NCBI GenBank assembly: GCA_905250025.1
Contig: CAJNOJ010000009.1
Coordinates: 496,001-560,000, forward strand
DNA: 64,000 nt
Direction of reading: 5' to 3'
Source: Adineta ricciae
Lineage: Eukaryota > Rotifera > Eurotatoria > Adinetida > Adinetidae
Position numbers and translations under genes: made by a program. The notes beneath the pieces are model-generated. The model was not told the DNA's origin and did not search any database. It worked only from the letters and a program-made list of their open reading frames with translations. Shown here piece by piece: positions 47,524 to 58,261 of the stretch (its first letter is position 1; every line of letters begins with the position of its first letter).

Positions 47524-48505
47524 TCAGTTCGTTGATGTGAATTCATCCAGCCATTTTAGAGATGCGTTACTTGAATCTAGAGAAGACGCGTAGAGATTAT
47601 AGGAGACCGCATCGGTTTTCCTTACCGTTATATTCCAAACCGATGTAGTCTTGATAAAACGGTGCAATAAGGCTAGAGAGAAAATATCGATGATTAACTT
47701 CACCATTTTCACTCATAGGACAGTCACGATTTGGCGTTTGTGAAATTTGAACGTGTCCAACGAACGGAGTTAATTCCTTACGATGAGAAAATATGAATTG
47801 TGTTTGAAAACTAATCAGAATTCATTTCGAATACTTTGACTCTTTCAGTTAAGTTTCCATGTAATCGTTGAAGATGGAATGAATCCAACATGATTTTCAG
47901 ATTATTGCTGTTAGATGACTGAACAATACTCATTGCTGTCGAATACGATTGTAAATAGTAGTTCGATCGTGTTGAAAGTGGCTCAATCAGACATAAAATA
48001 CGATGTGGTTGAAAGAACTGAGCTGCTTGGTGTACAAGATCGATGATCCTTGCTCTTAACTCCGTATGAAAATAAATGTAAAATCTTTAGTGTGAGAAAT
48101 TCTTACCGATCCGAATCATCCTTTGCTTCTGTCATCACTAGATGCACTTTACTGACGTTGAACATTTTAGCATAATCAAGTGTACGATCAAGAACTATCT
48201 TTTTGTATTCGTTGAATGATGGAATCTCATTTGTTTGATCATAAAGTGGTAAACTATTGATTAATATCCATTTCAACGATCTGTCTTTCGCCATCACCTC
48301 TTTCCATGTATCAGTAGATACCTCATACGGATTTTGACATTCAATAGCGTCAAATCGATAGTCTTTTCTACGGATGCGAGATTCATAAAACAAGAATGAA
48401 ACTATTTGGATTTGTAAATGATTACCGTTGTCCAACATGAATATACCGTTCGGTTAGTCTGGGTATATCATTGAATAAAGTTGATAGATTTGCACAAAAA
48501 CGCAT
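47524..48505 (-). CDS. HYI: Hydroxypyruvate isomerase-like TIM-barrel protein
   Basis: Five exons: 48505-48426, 48367-48107, 48054-47835, 47776-47626, 47576-47524; 254 residues. It follows animal HYI throughout: MRFCANLSTLFNDIPRL at the start, FDAIECQNPYE (family: FEAVEVAWPY), ILINSLPL, VHLVMTEAK, IEPLSTRSNYYL, IMLDSFHLQRLHGNLTE, VGHVQISQTPNRDCP and IGLEYNG. The Glu, Asp, His and Glu positions expected to bind metal are all present. The presumed reaction is hydroxypyruvate to tartronate semialdehyde, in the cytosol. The ATG lies eight bases behind TTTTGTAG, a 3' splice-site-like sequence. An AATAAA in the gap upstream (about 48572-48577, minus sense) likely ends the NELFCD transcript. Confidence 0.88.
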
Positions 48506-48642
48506 GGAATTTCTACAAAATTCAACGGATGTTAAAGAAAGTAAGAACGATCTGTTTTGCTCTGTTTTTGTTTTATTTCCGTTGAGGAAAAGGAATTATT
48601 CTATACAAATCAAGTCATTAGGACACGAATGAAACATAGATT

Positions 48643-51033
48643 TCATGTATTCGATGAAACAATCGTCGACGCATGGTCTACAAAGAAGAGTTATAAGTAA
48701 GAGAGAAAATTTCGAAAACGAAATTAACTTTACCAATAAATTCTTTCACACATTTTCGTTCTTCTTCGGTACGAAGAGATATTGTTCCACCGATAGCTTC
48801 ATTTTGAAGCAAAGGTAAAAATAATTGTACAAACGATGGCTCATAAGGAGGACCAATCATTTCCAAAACCTTGACACATAAAATGTTAACTCAACAAAAG
48901 CAATGATTTCAGTAATTTACTTCGAATACAAAATGACGAATCAGCGATACATCTGTGTCTTGTTGTTCCCAACGTTTTTTTATATATTCTAATATTGGAT
49001 GCACAAACGAACAACTGAGCATGTGAACCATACGATCAAGAATCGTCTTTTTGAATTCCAACTAGCATAAAACAACAAGATTTAAGCATCATATGAAAGA
49101 ATTTTTCGTTGAAGGTTACTCACATGAATAAGTATATCAAGTTCGGCAAATGTTGCTTCGAAAACACGAACTAATAATTCAAACGCTTTTTGGTGTAGTA
49201 AGAAATGCAAACTGACAATCTAATTAAAAGAAATAGTCGGTTATTACAAGTCATAAGGTTTCCTCGGCACAAGCATACTTCATCGATAATAATGAGATGA
49301 ACTGGTGTTGTACCTTGATCAAGTTTAAAATAGCTTTGATCAAATATACGAAATTCAATCCAACGAAGAACACACGCCGCAACAATTGGAAATCTATACA
49401 GTTAACTTAAGTGCTTGTCAGGTCTTTCGAGAAGAAATCATACCGAAGACATTTATAGAGCTCATTCAAGTCGCTGATAAGGTCAACCGTCGATTTTGAA
49501 CTAATGCATATTTCATGTGCTTTCTCAAGCGCTATAGTTGTTTGTGATAATTCTTCTTTACTATTGATTGTACTCTTTCGAGAACTCTATAAAAAAGACG
49601 CAACAATCAGCTTTGATTGACGAAGAAACTTACTTTCTTGTTCGTTTCAGCAACACTACAAGCATATGCGAGAAGAGCGATATATTTGGGTCGATGTTCT
49701 GGATTTAGTGTGGAATCTGGGTCAAATAATTGGGTGATTAATAATTCTAGAAGAAAAAGAATATAAAAAGATGTTTCGACGGAAAAGGAGAAGTTTTTAC
49801 CTATGAAGGCCGGCTTTCGGATAAGGTCAACTGGTGGCGCATCGTTGGATTGATAGATTTTGTAGAGCTATTTGCAGAAATAGTGTTTTTTAAGTAAATG
49901 AAATCATCGAGACTGCCTACAGTAGTTATATCAGCTGGATTTAATACTTTTTTCGACAACATTGTACAGAGTGGTTGATAGGCTTTCGGATAAGCAGTTG
50001 TACCATCAAATGTTAAAGTAATATCTGTTACGTTATGGCCTCTGAACAATGAAACAAAAAATATGAATATGTTGAGAGTTGAATGCAACAAGAAAGGAAT
50101 GGTTTACTTTGCTTTGGCATGTAGTTCGATTTCTTCTGAAATTCGTCGAACAATCATCGATTTTGCATCGTTTGCCAATGACGCGAGAACACTTTGTGCA
50201 TATAAATAAGTGTGTTCACTATGACAAGCCAATTGCTATGGAAAAAGTGACATTTTTCTAATCTTATTCGACGTATTATGCTTCTTACCACAAGTTCTTG
50301 AATGTTTCGTTGCCAATCGTCAGGTTCACTATCGATAGTACGTTGGATAGTGGTCATCAAGACTTTGGTGAAGACTTCGACTTGTTGTGCAGCTACAGGT
50401 ACACTTGTGATTTCATCTTCATGACCAGAATCGACCAAAAGCTATAGAGTGAAGGACGCCATTATCAATGAAAACCTCGTTTCCAATCGACTTTGTTACT
50501 TTAATGGTAAAGTTCAACATTAAACAATTAGGATATTCTTCTGCTAATTTGTAAATCATCGAACGCCAATTCATATGTTCAGTCATGTCAGTTAGCCAGG
50601 ATGGAACCTATTCAAGAGAAAAAAATTGTCTTCAGTTTGACGAGAAAATCAAAGTATACATACTCCTCCGGCTTCGAAAATACTATCTGCTTTTTTAGGT
50701 TCGAAATGCTTCTCGATTAATGTTTGTAAATGTTGTACAATCATATTGACAACATCGGCTGGTTCAACTCCTGTTAGAATCAGCCAATCAGCCATCAACG
50801 TGGCTGTTTGCGCGATAGCCATATAGTTTTCTGACAATAATTCGATGACCTGATCAGGCGCACCTCCATGACGAAAATAACTGAAAAAAAGAAAAAACAC
50901 AATTATGCGTACAGAAGCAAATCTCTTACTCCTTAATGGTATCAAAAACTTTGGATTCCATAATGAAATCTGTCGATGAGAATAATTGTACGCATTGTTT
51001 TTGAACTTGCTCATCTTCATTTTCGGCATCCAT
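48643..51033 (-). CDS. NELFCD: Negative elongation factor complex subunit C/D
   Basis: Fourteen exons, all phases consistent: 51033-50930, 50880-50664, 50607-50500, 50441-50289, 50235-50108, 50041-49921, 49867-49801, 49746-49634, 49586-49444, 49393-49279, 49219-49124, 49061-48921, 48869-48734, 48677-48643; 558 residues (human about 590). Conserved stretches run the full length: [101 protein letters not shown] and [23 protein letters not shown] is the TH1 subunit that, with NELF-A, B and E and DSIF, holds RNA polymerase II in promoter-proximal pause. TTTTTCAG lies 19 bp before the ATG, consistent with a trans-splice acceptor. Confidence 0.95.
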
Positions 51034-51124
51034 TTCTAACTTTCAATCGAATCTGAAAAACACAGAAAAAAAAACGAAGCATGCTTTTTTTTTGTAAGGT
51101 GCAATTCAAGAAAACAAAATAGAA

Positions 51125-52985
51125 TTAATTAAAGAAACCCGTAAAAATTGTTTCGACCGGAATAGGTTCTTTTAAATAGACGAAACAATGTCCATCACCG
51201 AAATATTTCATAACCATCTGTTCATTATCACTGTCCAGCACTCGAGTATTTCTTTGAAGACTATCACTTTCTTTTCGAATCATGTCGATCATATCTTGAC
51301 CGGTTTGAACTGCGCTGACACCTGGCCCAACGCCACATGTCAAATGAGCTCGTGAAAGAAAACCAAATGTTGGATGAAGAAATGACATTTCTTCACTTTC
51401 ATTGGATGGAGTAACTTTATCAACTAAAAGCACATCATCATCAGCTACGGATCGAACCATAGGTGATGTATCATAATCATCATCAGTTGTTGTAATCTTT
51501 GATTTGTTATTACGACGAGGCCCACGATTTTGTTGCTGCTGCTGCTGTTTTTTATTACCGTAACCTCGGGCATTATCATTTCTAGCTGTTGGAGTTGAAT
51601 TTTTCGTTACAGTCTCATTATCATCTTGGTCCCATAGCGACCAAACATTGCGATCAGTAAAAAGAAGACGAGCACCTGAAATCCATAGACTTGTATGAAG
51701 AAAGGTGATCATCGCAATACTTGCCTAATGTACGTGGCGTAATAGCAAAACCAACAATATAACCAGAACACATTTTCCCTAGTAAATGTGAAACCAAACG
51801 GTTTCCAGCATATTTTGAATATTCATTTCGAGTTTGATCTGTTGTCTTTCCAATGAATTTGACAGTGCAATGAAGAATCTTCGGCTGTACAGTCATATTC
51901 GATCGATGTAGCAGATTATTCACATGTATGTCTATACGAAAGCAAATAATTAAAAAACAAATCTTCATTCTCTACTCTTTACTTTTCGAACGGCTAACTT
52001 TTTCAAGATCATTTCGTAGCTGTGGAAACATTTGTAGAGCTTGGTGATAATAACCGTATGCTTGCTGGAGAACATAATTCGATTGTTCTTGATTAAGAAA
52101 CAGACCGAAATAGAATGGAATCAGCGGAGTATACTGACGTAGACGCCCTTCGATAACATCTGCTGGTACTTGATGTGTATTTCGAACTATTCAACAAAAA
52201 AACCCAGATCCTTCAAAATCAATCGAGGAATCCTTCGTCTTAACTAACTATTCAGAATATTAGCATCACGTTTCCAATTCGTTCGTGGTTCAACAATAAT
52301 CACAATATAACCATAAGTGGACGCTTTTTGAAAATATGGTCTACATTCATCCATTCGGATGTTTGTATTATCAATAATCACAGCTAAGACATTATTTCTA
52401 CAAGAACATCACATGTGTACAATCAGAAGAGACAATTTCTTTTCAGTTTTATACTTGCAAGCATCTTCTGCATGTTCCTGACATACGCGATGTGCTTCGC
52501 CAATTTTATCCCGATTGAAATTATACACACCTTGACTATCAAGGAAATAATTATCTGCCGAACAAATCACAAACGATTGCGAATATATTCTTTTGAGAAT
52601 ATTCACCAGGGTGGATTTACCTGAGCAACAAAAGATAAATAAACAAATAACTTTAACATTTCATATACCCGATCCAGGCAATCCTCGCATTAGGAACATT
52701 ACCTAGCAGACAAAGAAGAAGGTTTGAGAGGAGAATGAGTTTTGGCATGTATCAAAAAGCGTACCTTCGTTTTCCGAAGGTGAGCAATGGTATTCGGACA
52801 TTTTATAAATGGATGAGATAGGGAATATAAGTCATCTAACTGTTGAATATCAAGTATTCGAATTGAGGTTGAGGATTTCTAAAATTTTCAAGATATGTAA
52901 TCATCGCATCGATGAACAACTTCGAACTTACAGTAGTTGACGTCGTACTTTGCATGAAAAACGATGGAACAATCCAATCAAACAT
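51125..52985 (-). CDS. CNP: 2',3'-cyclic-nucleotide 3'-phosphodiesterase (CNPase)
   Basis: Eight exons: 52985-52932, 52878-52765, 52702-52669, 52620-52455, 52397-52249, 52186-51983, 51931-51725, 51675-51125; 492 residues. It shows the two-domain vertebrate plan. First is a polynucleotide-kinase-like P-loop domain (FLMRGLPGSGKSTLV, then ICSADNYF, IIDNTN, VEPRTNW). Second is a 2H phosphoesterase with both HxT motifs, HCTVKF and AHLTCG, and VSAVQTGQDMIDMIR. It hydrolyses 2',3'-cyclic nucleotides to 2'-phosphates. An insertion of about 70 residues between the two HxT halves is disordered and Gln-rich (KKQQQQQQNRG). The C-terminus FTGFFN lacks the CaaX prenylation signal of the myelin enzyme. The last intron starts GCAAGT (GC-AG). 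Confidence 0.92.
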
Positions 52986-53089
52986 CTAAAAATCGAATGA
53001 TAACAAATGTCAATAGAAATTTCTATCAAATCTAGTGCGGAAGTAGATACGCTGTTTAAAAAACCACATTTTCGAAAACTAAACTTCTA

Positions 53090-54208
53090 TTACGATTTGT
53101 TTGCATTACTATCATCATTCATCCCTTTGGAAATCTCATGAACAGCATCGATAAACCATTTAACATTGTCAACAGACATATCCGGATAGATTCCGTGGCC
53201 TAAGTTAGCGATGTATTGTTTCGTGCCGAACACTTGTAGCATTTCACGAACCGATTTTTCTAAGTTGTCTTTTGATGAGTAAAGTGCACATGGATCGAGG
53301 TTACCTTGAAGAACTAGTTTTGAATTTTCATTTCTTAACGATTTTATGCATGCAGATGTTATAGTCCAGTCTAAGCTGATCACGTCAAATAAACCGGTCG
53401 ATGATAGATCTTGAAGACCGTAGTGTGCGTCCTTAGCGAAGACAATAAATGGGACGGAAGCGATTTGCCGTTTGGAAAGTTCATCACGAACACCTTTTGC
53501 AATCTGAGACAGATATGGTAAAGAGAAGCGATTGAATAAATCCGGTGTTAAACAAGCACAGTGCGATTCAAATAATTGAACAAGTTGAGCACCAGCAGCG
53601 ATCTGTTCGACAAGGTGATCAATGATAAACTTAGCGAGAATACCAAGAAGATCATGTGATTCTTTTTCATAACTATATAACCATCGTTTCGCTTTAGACA
53701 TCGTCGAACTGGCCTTTCCTTCGATCATGTACGACATCAATGTCCATGGAGCACCACTAAATCCGATCAATGGACATTGTCCATCGAGGGTACGTCTCGT
53801 TAATGTAATAGCTTCGTAGACATATTTCAATTCAACGCTAGCTTGTCGTGTACGATCAAGTTTTGTATTGATATCATCGGGCGTTTTTAGCGGTTGAGGA
53901 AAGCAAGGACCTTCGTTTGCAATCATTTCCACTTGCATGCCAAGTGCCTGAGGTATAACAAGAATATCACTGAAAATAATTGCAGCATCGAGATCAAATC
54001 GACGAACAGGTTGAAGTGTAACTTCACATGCAAGTGACGGTGTACGACACACTTCAAAAAATGAATGTTGAGCACTAACTGCTTTGTACTCCGGTAAGTA
54101 ACGGCCAGCTTGTCGCATTATCCAAATAGGAACACGCTCGACGGATTCACCACGACATACACGAAGAATGAGATCATTCTTTAATGAAGGAAAATCATTC
54201 GATGACAT
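53090..54208 (-). CDS. UROD: Uroporphyrinogen decarboxylase
   Basis: A single exon, 372 codons. UROD signatures are PIWIMRQAGRYLPEY, AIIFSDILVIPQALGM, LIGFSGAPWTLMSYMIEG, AGAQLVQLFESHCACL, VLQGNLDPCALY and YIANLGHGIYPDM. It decarboxylates uroporphyrinogen III to coproporphyrinogen III in cytosolic haem synthesis; the substrate-binding Asp (FSD) and the Arg in RQAGR are intact. The sequence looks metazoan, not bacterial. The ATG is preceded by ATTTTAG about 20 bases upstream. It would be the first gene of the operon-like run UROD-CNP-NELFCD-HYI. Confidence 0.97.
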   Translation of the reverse strand: MSSNDFPSLKNDLILRVCRGESVERVPIWIMRQAGRYLPEYKAVSAQHSFFEVCRTPSLACEVTLQPVRRFDLDAAIIFSDILVIPQALGMQVEMIANEGPCFPQPLKTPDDINTKLDRTRQASVELKYVYEAITLTRRTLDGQCPLIGFSGAPWTLMSYMIEGKASSTMSKAKRWLYSYEKESHDLLGILAKFIIDHLVEQIAAGAQLVQLFESHCACLTPDLFNRFSLPYLSQIAKGVRDELSKRQIASVPFIVFAKDAHYGLQDLSSTGLFDVISLDWTITSACIKSLRNENSKLVLQGNLDPCALYSSKDNLEKSVREMLQVFGTKQYIANLGHGIYPDMSVDNVKWFIDAVHEISKGMNDDSNANKS

Positions 54209-55417
54209 TACTGTTTGATAGATCTAAAATATTCTTTCGCTAAAAAATAATTGATTTGACTGATTTCTCTTGATTGACGAAATTACTAGTCATATGATGC
54301 ACTGATGAAATCCTACTCAACGTCGATGATAATAACATACGCAAACTTTTCAACTAGAATAAGTCAAATTTGAAAGCGAAATTTACAACTGTTTGACAAG
54401 AGATATTCAACGATTCTCTCACTACTTTGTTACAACCGATCATTGAAATATAAATCCGTATTACAATTGGAAAAAATGAATCCCAATATCTTAACTTTTC
54501 AACGTTACAAATGAAATGAGCATTAACACCTATACTTTTTGTAAGATATGCATCATATTGGACGCCACTGTCAATGTTTGATATACTCGGTAAGTGGCGT
54601 TGTCCTTTGGACTGTAAGTTACCGCCATCTGTCACAAATGCACTCTAATCAAAAGAAAATCATTGGTAAGAGAAATATCAGCGTTCTTTTCTTTCTTTTT
54701 TCATCGTATGATATTTTTCTGTCTGTTTCTTCTCGTCCTCCTTTTCTCCTCTCCCCTGTTCGCGCTCGGCTTTTTCCTTTTTATTCTTTTTTGGCCTTTT
54801 TATTTTTCTTCTTTTTCTCTTCTTCGACTGGTTGCTGTCGACGTCGTCCGTCGTTGTCCTTGTTTCACTACCTCCCGTATTCTTCTTTCTCTCTTTCTAT
54901 TTCTTCGTTTCTCTCGTTTGTTCGAGCACACACATATACACTTATTTCGACGACAACGCCCGTTGCGATCACTTCTTTTCTGTCTTTTTTTCTATATGCT
55001 TAACGCTTAGAGAATAGAGAAGAAAAACGAACGAGAGAAGGGAAGAACGAGAGCGATAGAGTAGGCAAAGGAAAAAATCACTACTTCTTTCAACCGAACA
55101 GCACCCAGTGCGAAAATGTTTGCTGATAGTTTGTTTCTGTCTTTTGACAATGTCGTTCTCTACTTTCTCCTCTTTCTTCTCCTATTTAAAATGTTAGAGT
55201 ATTAGAAAAGAGAACACAAGACGTGTTTTGTCCATCCTCCTTTTTTCCTGTTCTTTCTCTTCTGTTTTAGATAACTCATCATATAAATATATGTAATAGA
55301 AGACATAATTTATTTCTCTTTTCGTTTGATCCTAAATTCCTTTTTTTCATATACTTCGCTTTTGGAGACTCATCTCGTTGGTAGTCTCATCAATCAGAGT
55401 AAGAGAGAAGGGGCTTC
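54209..55417. other. Intergenic, divergent promoters
   Basis: This 1.2 kb lies between UROD and the first zinc-finger paralogue. It is strongly pyrimidine-rich on the plus strand around 54680-55000, which creates three overlapping frames with F/L/S-rich translations that I do not count as genes. Confidence 0.4.
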
Positions 55418-57244
55418 ATGACGAAAAAGTCTGAACAGAATACCATCCAGTCGGGTGGCAGTGTTAATGTCACTCCAATATCGATACCGACTTCAACAAG
55501 TACCACGACATCAAGTGGTATTGTTATTGTTCAACAGCAACCTATCAGTGAACAACAACATTTCTTATTGCCCACAGCAAACAATGTAGCACCGATGATT
55601 ATCACTACACCTTTAGGTAGAGAAGATTTTTTACAAACTTTCAACAGTCAGAGAATTTCATTTTCTAACTTAGCTGTTCCTTCCATGATTACCCAACAAC
55701 AACTACCGACAACAACGATTGTCCAACCACAAACAGTAGCAGCTGCTACCAGTACTTCAACGACACTTGCTGCACCTTCAGCTGCTACGACTCCCGTTGC
55801 CAACAATACAACAGTTCAAAATAAAGCAACGAAATCGCCGGGCCAAGATCGACTTGTTTGTAGCTTGTGCAACAAAGTCTATCGGTCATCTGCTGGTCTT
55901 CGATATCACAAGAGAAAACGCCATCGAGGTATGAGAGAGGAAAACTTGAGTCTATATTCATATCTTATGTTCAGATGAAGGTATGCTTAAACCAACTCAA
56001 CTGCATCGAGTACGGTGTCTTGAAAATGGGTGTGCTTATCAAATGTTGGCCATATCTGATCTGAGAAATCACCTAGCTAATCATCATCTCAAAACGGATT
56101 ACAAAACAACGGAAGAAAAGAAATTCAATTCGTTTGCTGGTAAGATTTTTTTGCTGGCCGTAACATTCTTTGGAAGACTTTGAGTAATCTACACCATAGT
56201 TACCGAAAAACTTGATCACTCGATTTTCTTCAAAGAAAAGTTCAGATCATACTTTAGGGTAGACATGATATTTTATTTTGTTCTTTCCTTGAACAACTTG
56301 ATCAACTTGCCATAGTTGAGATCGTATAGAAAATCGATCGTCGTTAACTTCAGTGCGGGAAAACAAATGTCAACAAGATTTTGATGACATTCAATGTTTA
56401 TTCGCTGCAGGATATTCAACGAATTCTTCTCTAGATTGATTGATTTAGCGATTTCAATTATATGAAGTCTATATGCATAATATCTATTTCTATCTATTTG
56501 ATTTTATTTTTAGAATTTACTGAATGGAAATCATCATTCGAACAAAGTAGTGGCTCGAAATATGTGAAGAATTGCGGCTCCAAAGGCAAATCTGAGAATC
56601 AAACAACTGAATATTATTATTGCAATCGAACAGGACCATGTAAATATTTACTTGTGCTTCGAGAGAAGACTTCAAACACTGTTTTCTTCATCTAGATAAA
56701 CAAAGTCGGCAAGGATGGCGTCGAAACTCCAAAACTACTGATTCACTTCGTTGCGGAATTCATTGTACTTCCTCGATGAAAGTTGACATCAGTCGTAATG
56801 ATCAAGTATCCGTACAGTATTATCCTGCCCATTATGGTCATACAGCCGAACCACCATTACAAGCTCCTTCATCGTCCTCAACTACAAATACGGTTCTACC
56901 GACAACTAATGGTGAATTAGTTGAACAGTCATCTGTGCAACAACAAACTATTCCGCCCATTCAAACAGTCGTACAAGCAGCTGTTCAACAACAAATACAA
57001 ACAACGACGACAGATCACTGTGTTAGACTTCATCATCAACATCATACGCAAACATCGAGTATTATTATCAATATTGCGCCAGTAAGTTACTTACCTTATG
57101 TATGAACGAATGGGATGGAAATAGAAAGAGAAAGAGGAAGATAGACCAAGAGAAAAGAATTAAATATTTCATTGTTAGACATATCAAACTGACTAATATC
57201 GTTTTTTTTTCCAGGTGAATACAACAATTATCAAATGCGTGTGA
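55418..57244 (+). CDS. C2H2 zinc-finger protein with transposase-like zinc domain, copy A
   Basis: Five exons in phase: 55418-55928, 55975-56139, 56514-56639, 56696-57081, 57215-57244; 405 residues. A long Thr/Gln/Ser-rich N-terminus leads to a C2H2 finger (CSLCNKVYRSSAGLRYHKRK with the final H). A second C2H2-like unit follows (CLENGCAYQMLAISDLRNHL with HH), then EFTEWKSSFEQSSGSKYVKN and YYYCNRTGP. Last is a stretch ending with CGIHCTSSMKVDI and VQYYPAHYGH. The last part resembles the zinc-binding (FLYWCH/WRKY-GCM1-like) region of Mutator-type transposases, which is often domesticated into DNA-binding proteins. The final exon adds VNTTIIKCV; if intron 4 is retained the stop falls at 57105. 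Sister of the gene at 58262. Confidence 0.72.
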
Positions 57245-58261
57245 TAAACACGTCTATGTGCGTGTGTACTTGTGTATTTTATAAATGCGCAAAGAAAAAG
57301 ACTGATTTTCCTTTCTTCTCTTCTCCATCTAAATTATTCTAGCCTGAAGATCATCGAATCAACTCAACTCCAAGATTCCAAAAGAAAAAGGATTCGTTGT
57401 GTTTTTATTATTTTTTAAAAAAAATTATTCATCGATTTAAGCAGATGATCAAATTCATTTTTATTTCGATGAATAGTCTATAACAGTGACTAGGCAAAAA
57501 GAGTATTGAAATAGACGAACGAGAGTTAGATACAGAAAGGAAAACTGAAAGTTTTTTTGTGCACGTTTTTTTTGTACAGTGGCTTTTTTGTGCTCTCTAC
57601 ATACACATCTAACATCCGGTCTCTCTTTCTTTCTTTCTTTCCTTTTTTCTCTCTCAATAAGATACACAAGCACAAATACGCATGTACACGTGTTCTTTCT
57701 ATGCGAAACATATGATGAAATAGGAGCCTCGTCATTTTCATTTTGTTTTTTTTTACTGTTGATAAACTCTTTCTCTGTTTTTGGCTTGTATCTTTCTTTC
57801 TTTCTCTTTTTTGTGTATCTCATTCTTCTATTTGTGGCCTTTTGTTTTTGTCTTCTACACAAGTCGAGAAACTAGCTAGCAGTACACTTACTTGTGTTTT
57901 GCTTTGGTTTTTTTTTGTAGAGATGCCTTTGTTTTTTCTTCTTCCAAGACATTTTGTTTGTTCGTTTTGTTCGTTTGTTTCTTTCCGTTTATTCATAACT
58001 TTTTTTTCCTTTTTTTATTTCGAATACAACCAAAAAAGAGAAAAAAAGAAACTTTGCATGGGTAAATCAGTTTTATTGACACAATCTTCAAATAAGATTT
58101 CCTTGATAGCTCTTTGATTAAGAAAAAAAAGAGAAAACTAGATTATATATCAAAGAAATCGAAACCATGTGTGTGATTATTTTCTTTTGTTTTTAGATTT
58201 TTCTTTCTCCTCTTCTCTTTCTTCTCTTCTTTTTTCTTTTCTGTTCTTTCCTCTCAAAAGT
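57245..58261. other. Pyrimidine-rich spacer between paralogues
   Basis: The spacer is rich in TTTC/TTCT runs (for example 57620-57650 and 57790-57815 on the plus strand), giving long but meaningless frames on both strands. It ends in a pyrimidine tract and AAAAG just before the ATG at 58262. No gene is seen. Confidence 0.45.

Noticed and set aside
48103..48438. Continuous 111-codon frame as the start of HYI
   Set aside because: It reads through a 58-bp intron; the alternative start at 48505 gives MRFCANLSTLF, which matches the conserved N-terminus.
54548..55017. Three overlapping frames upstream of the zinc-finger genes
   Set aside because: They arise from a polypyrimidine stretch; translations are F/L/S runs in three frames at once, so none is under coding constraint.
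57461..58117. Overlapping frames on both strands between the paralogues
   Set aside because: Low-complexity T/C-rich spacer; the frames are shadows of each other.
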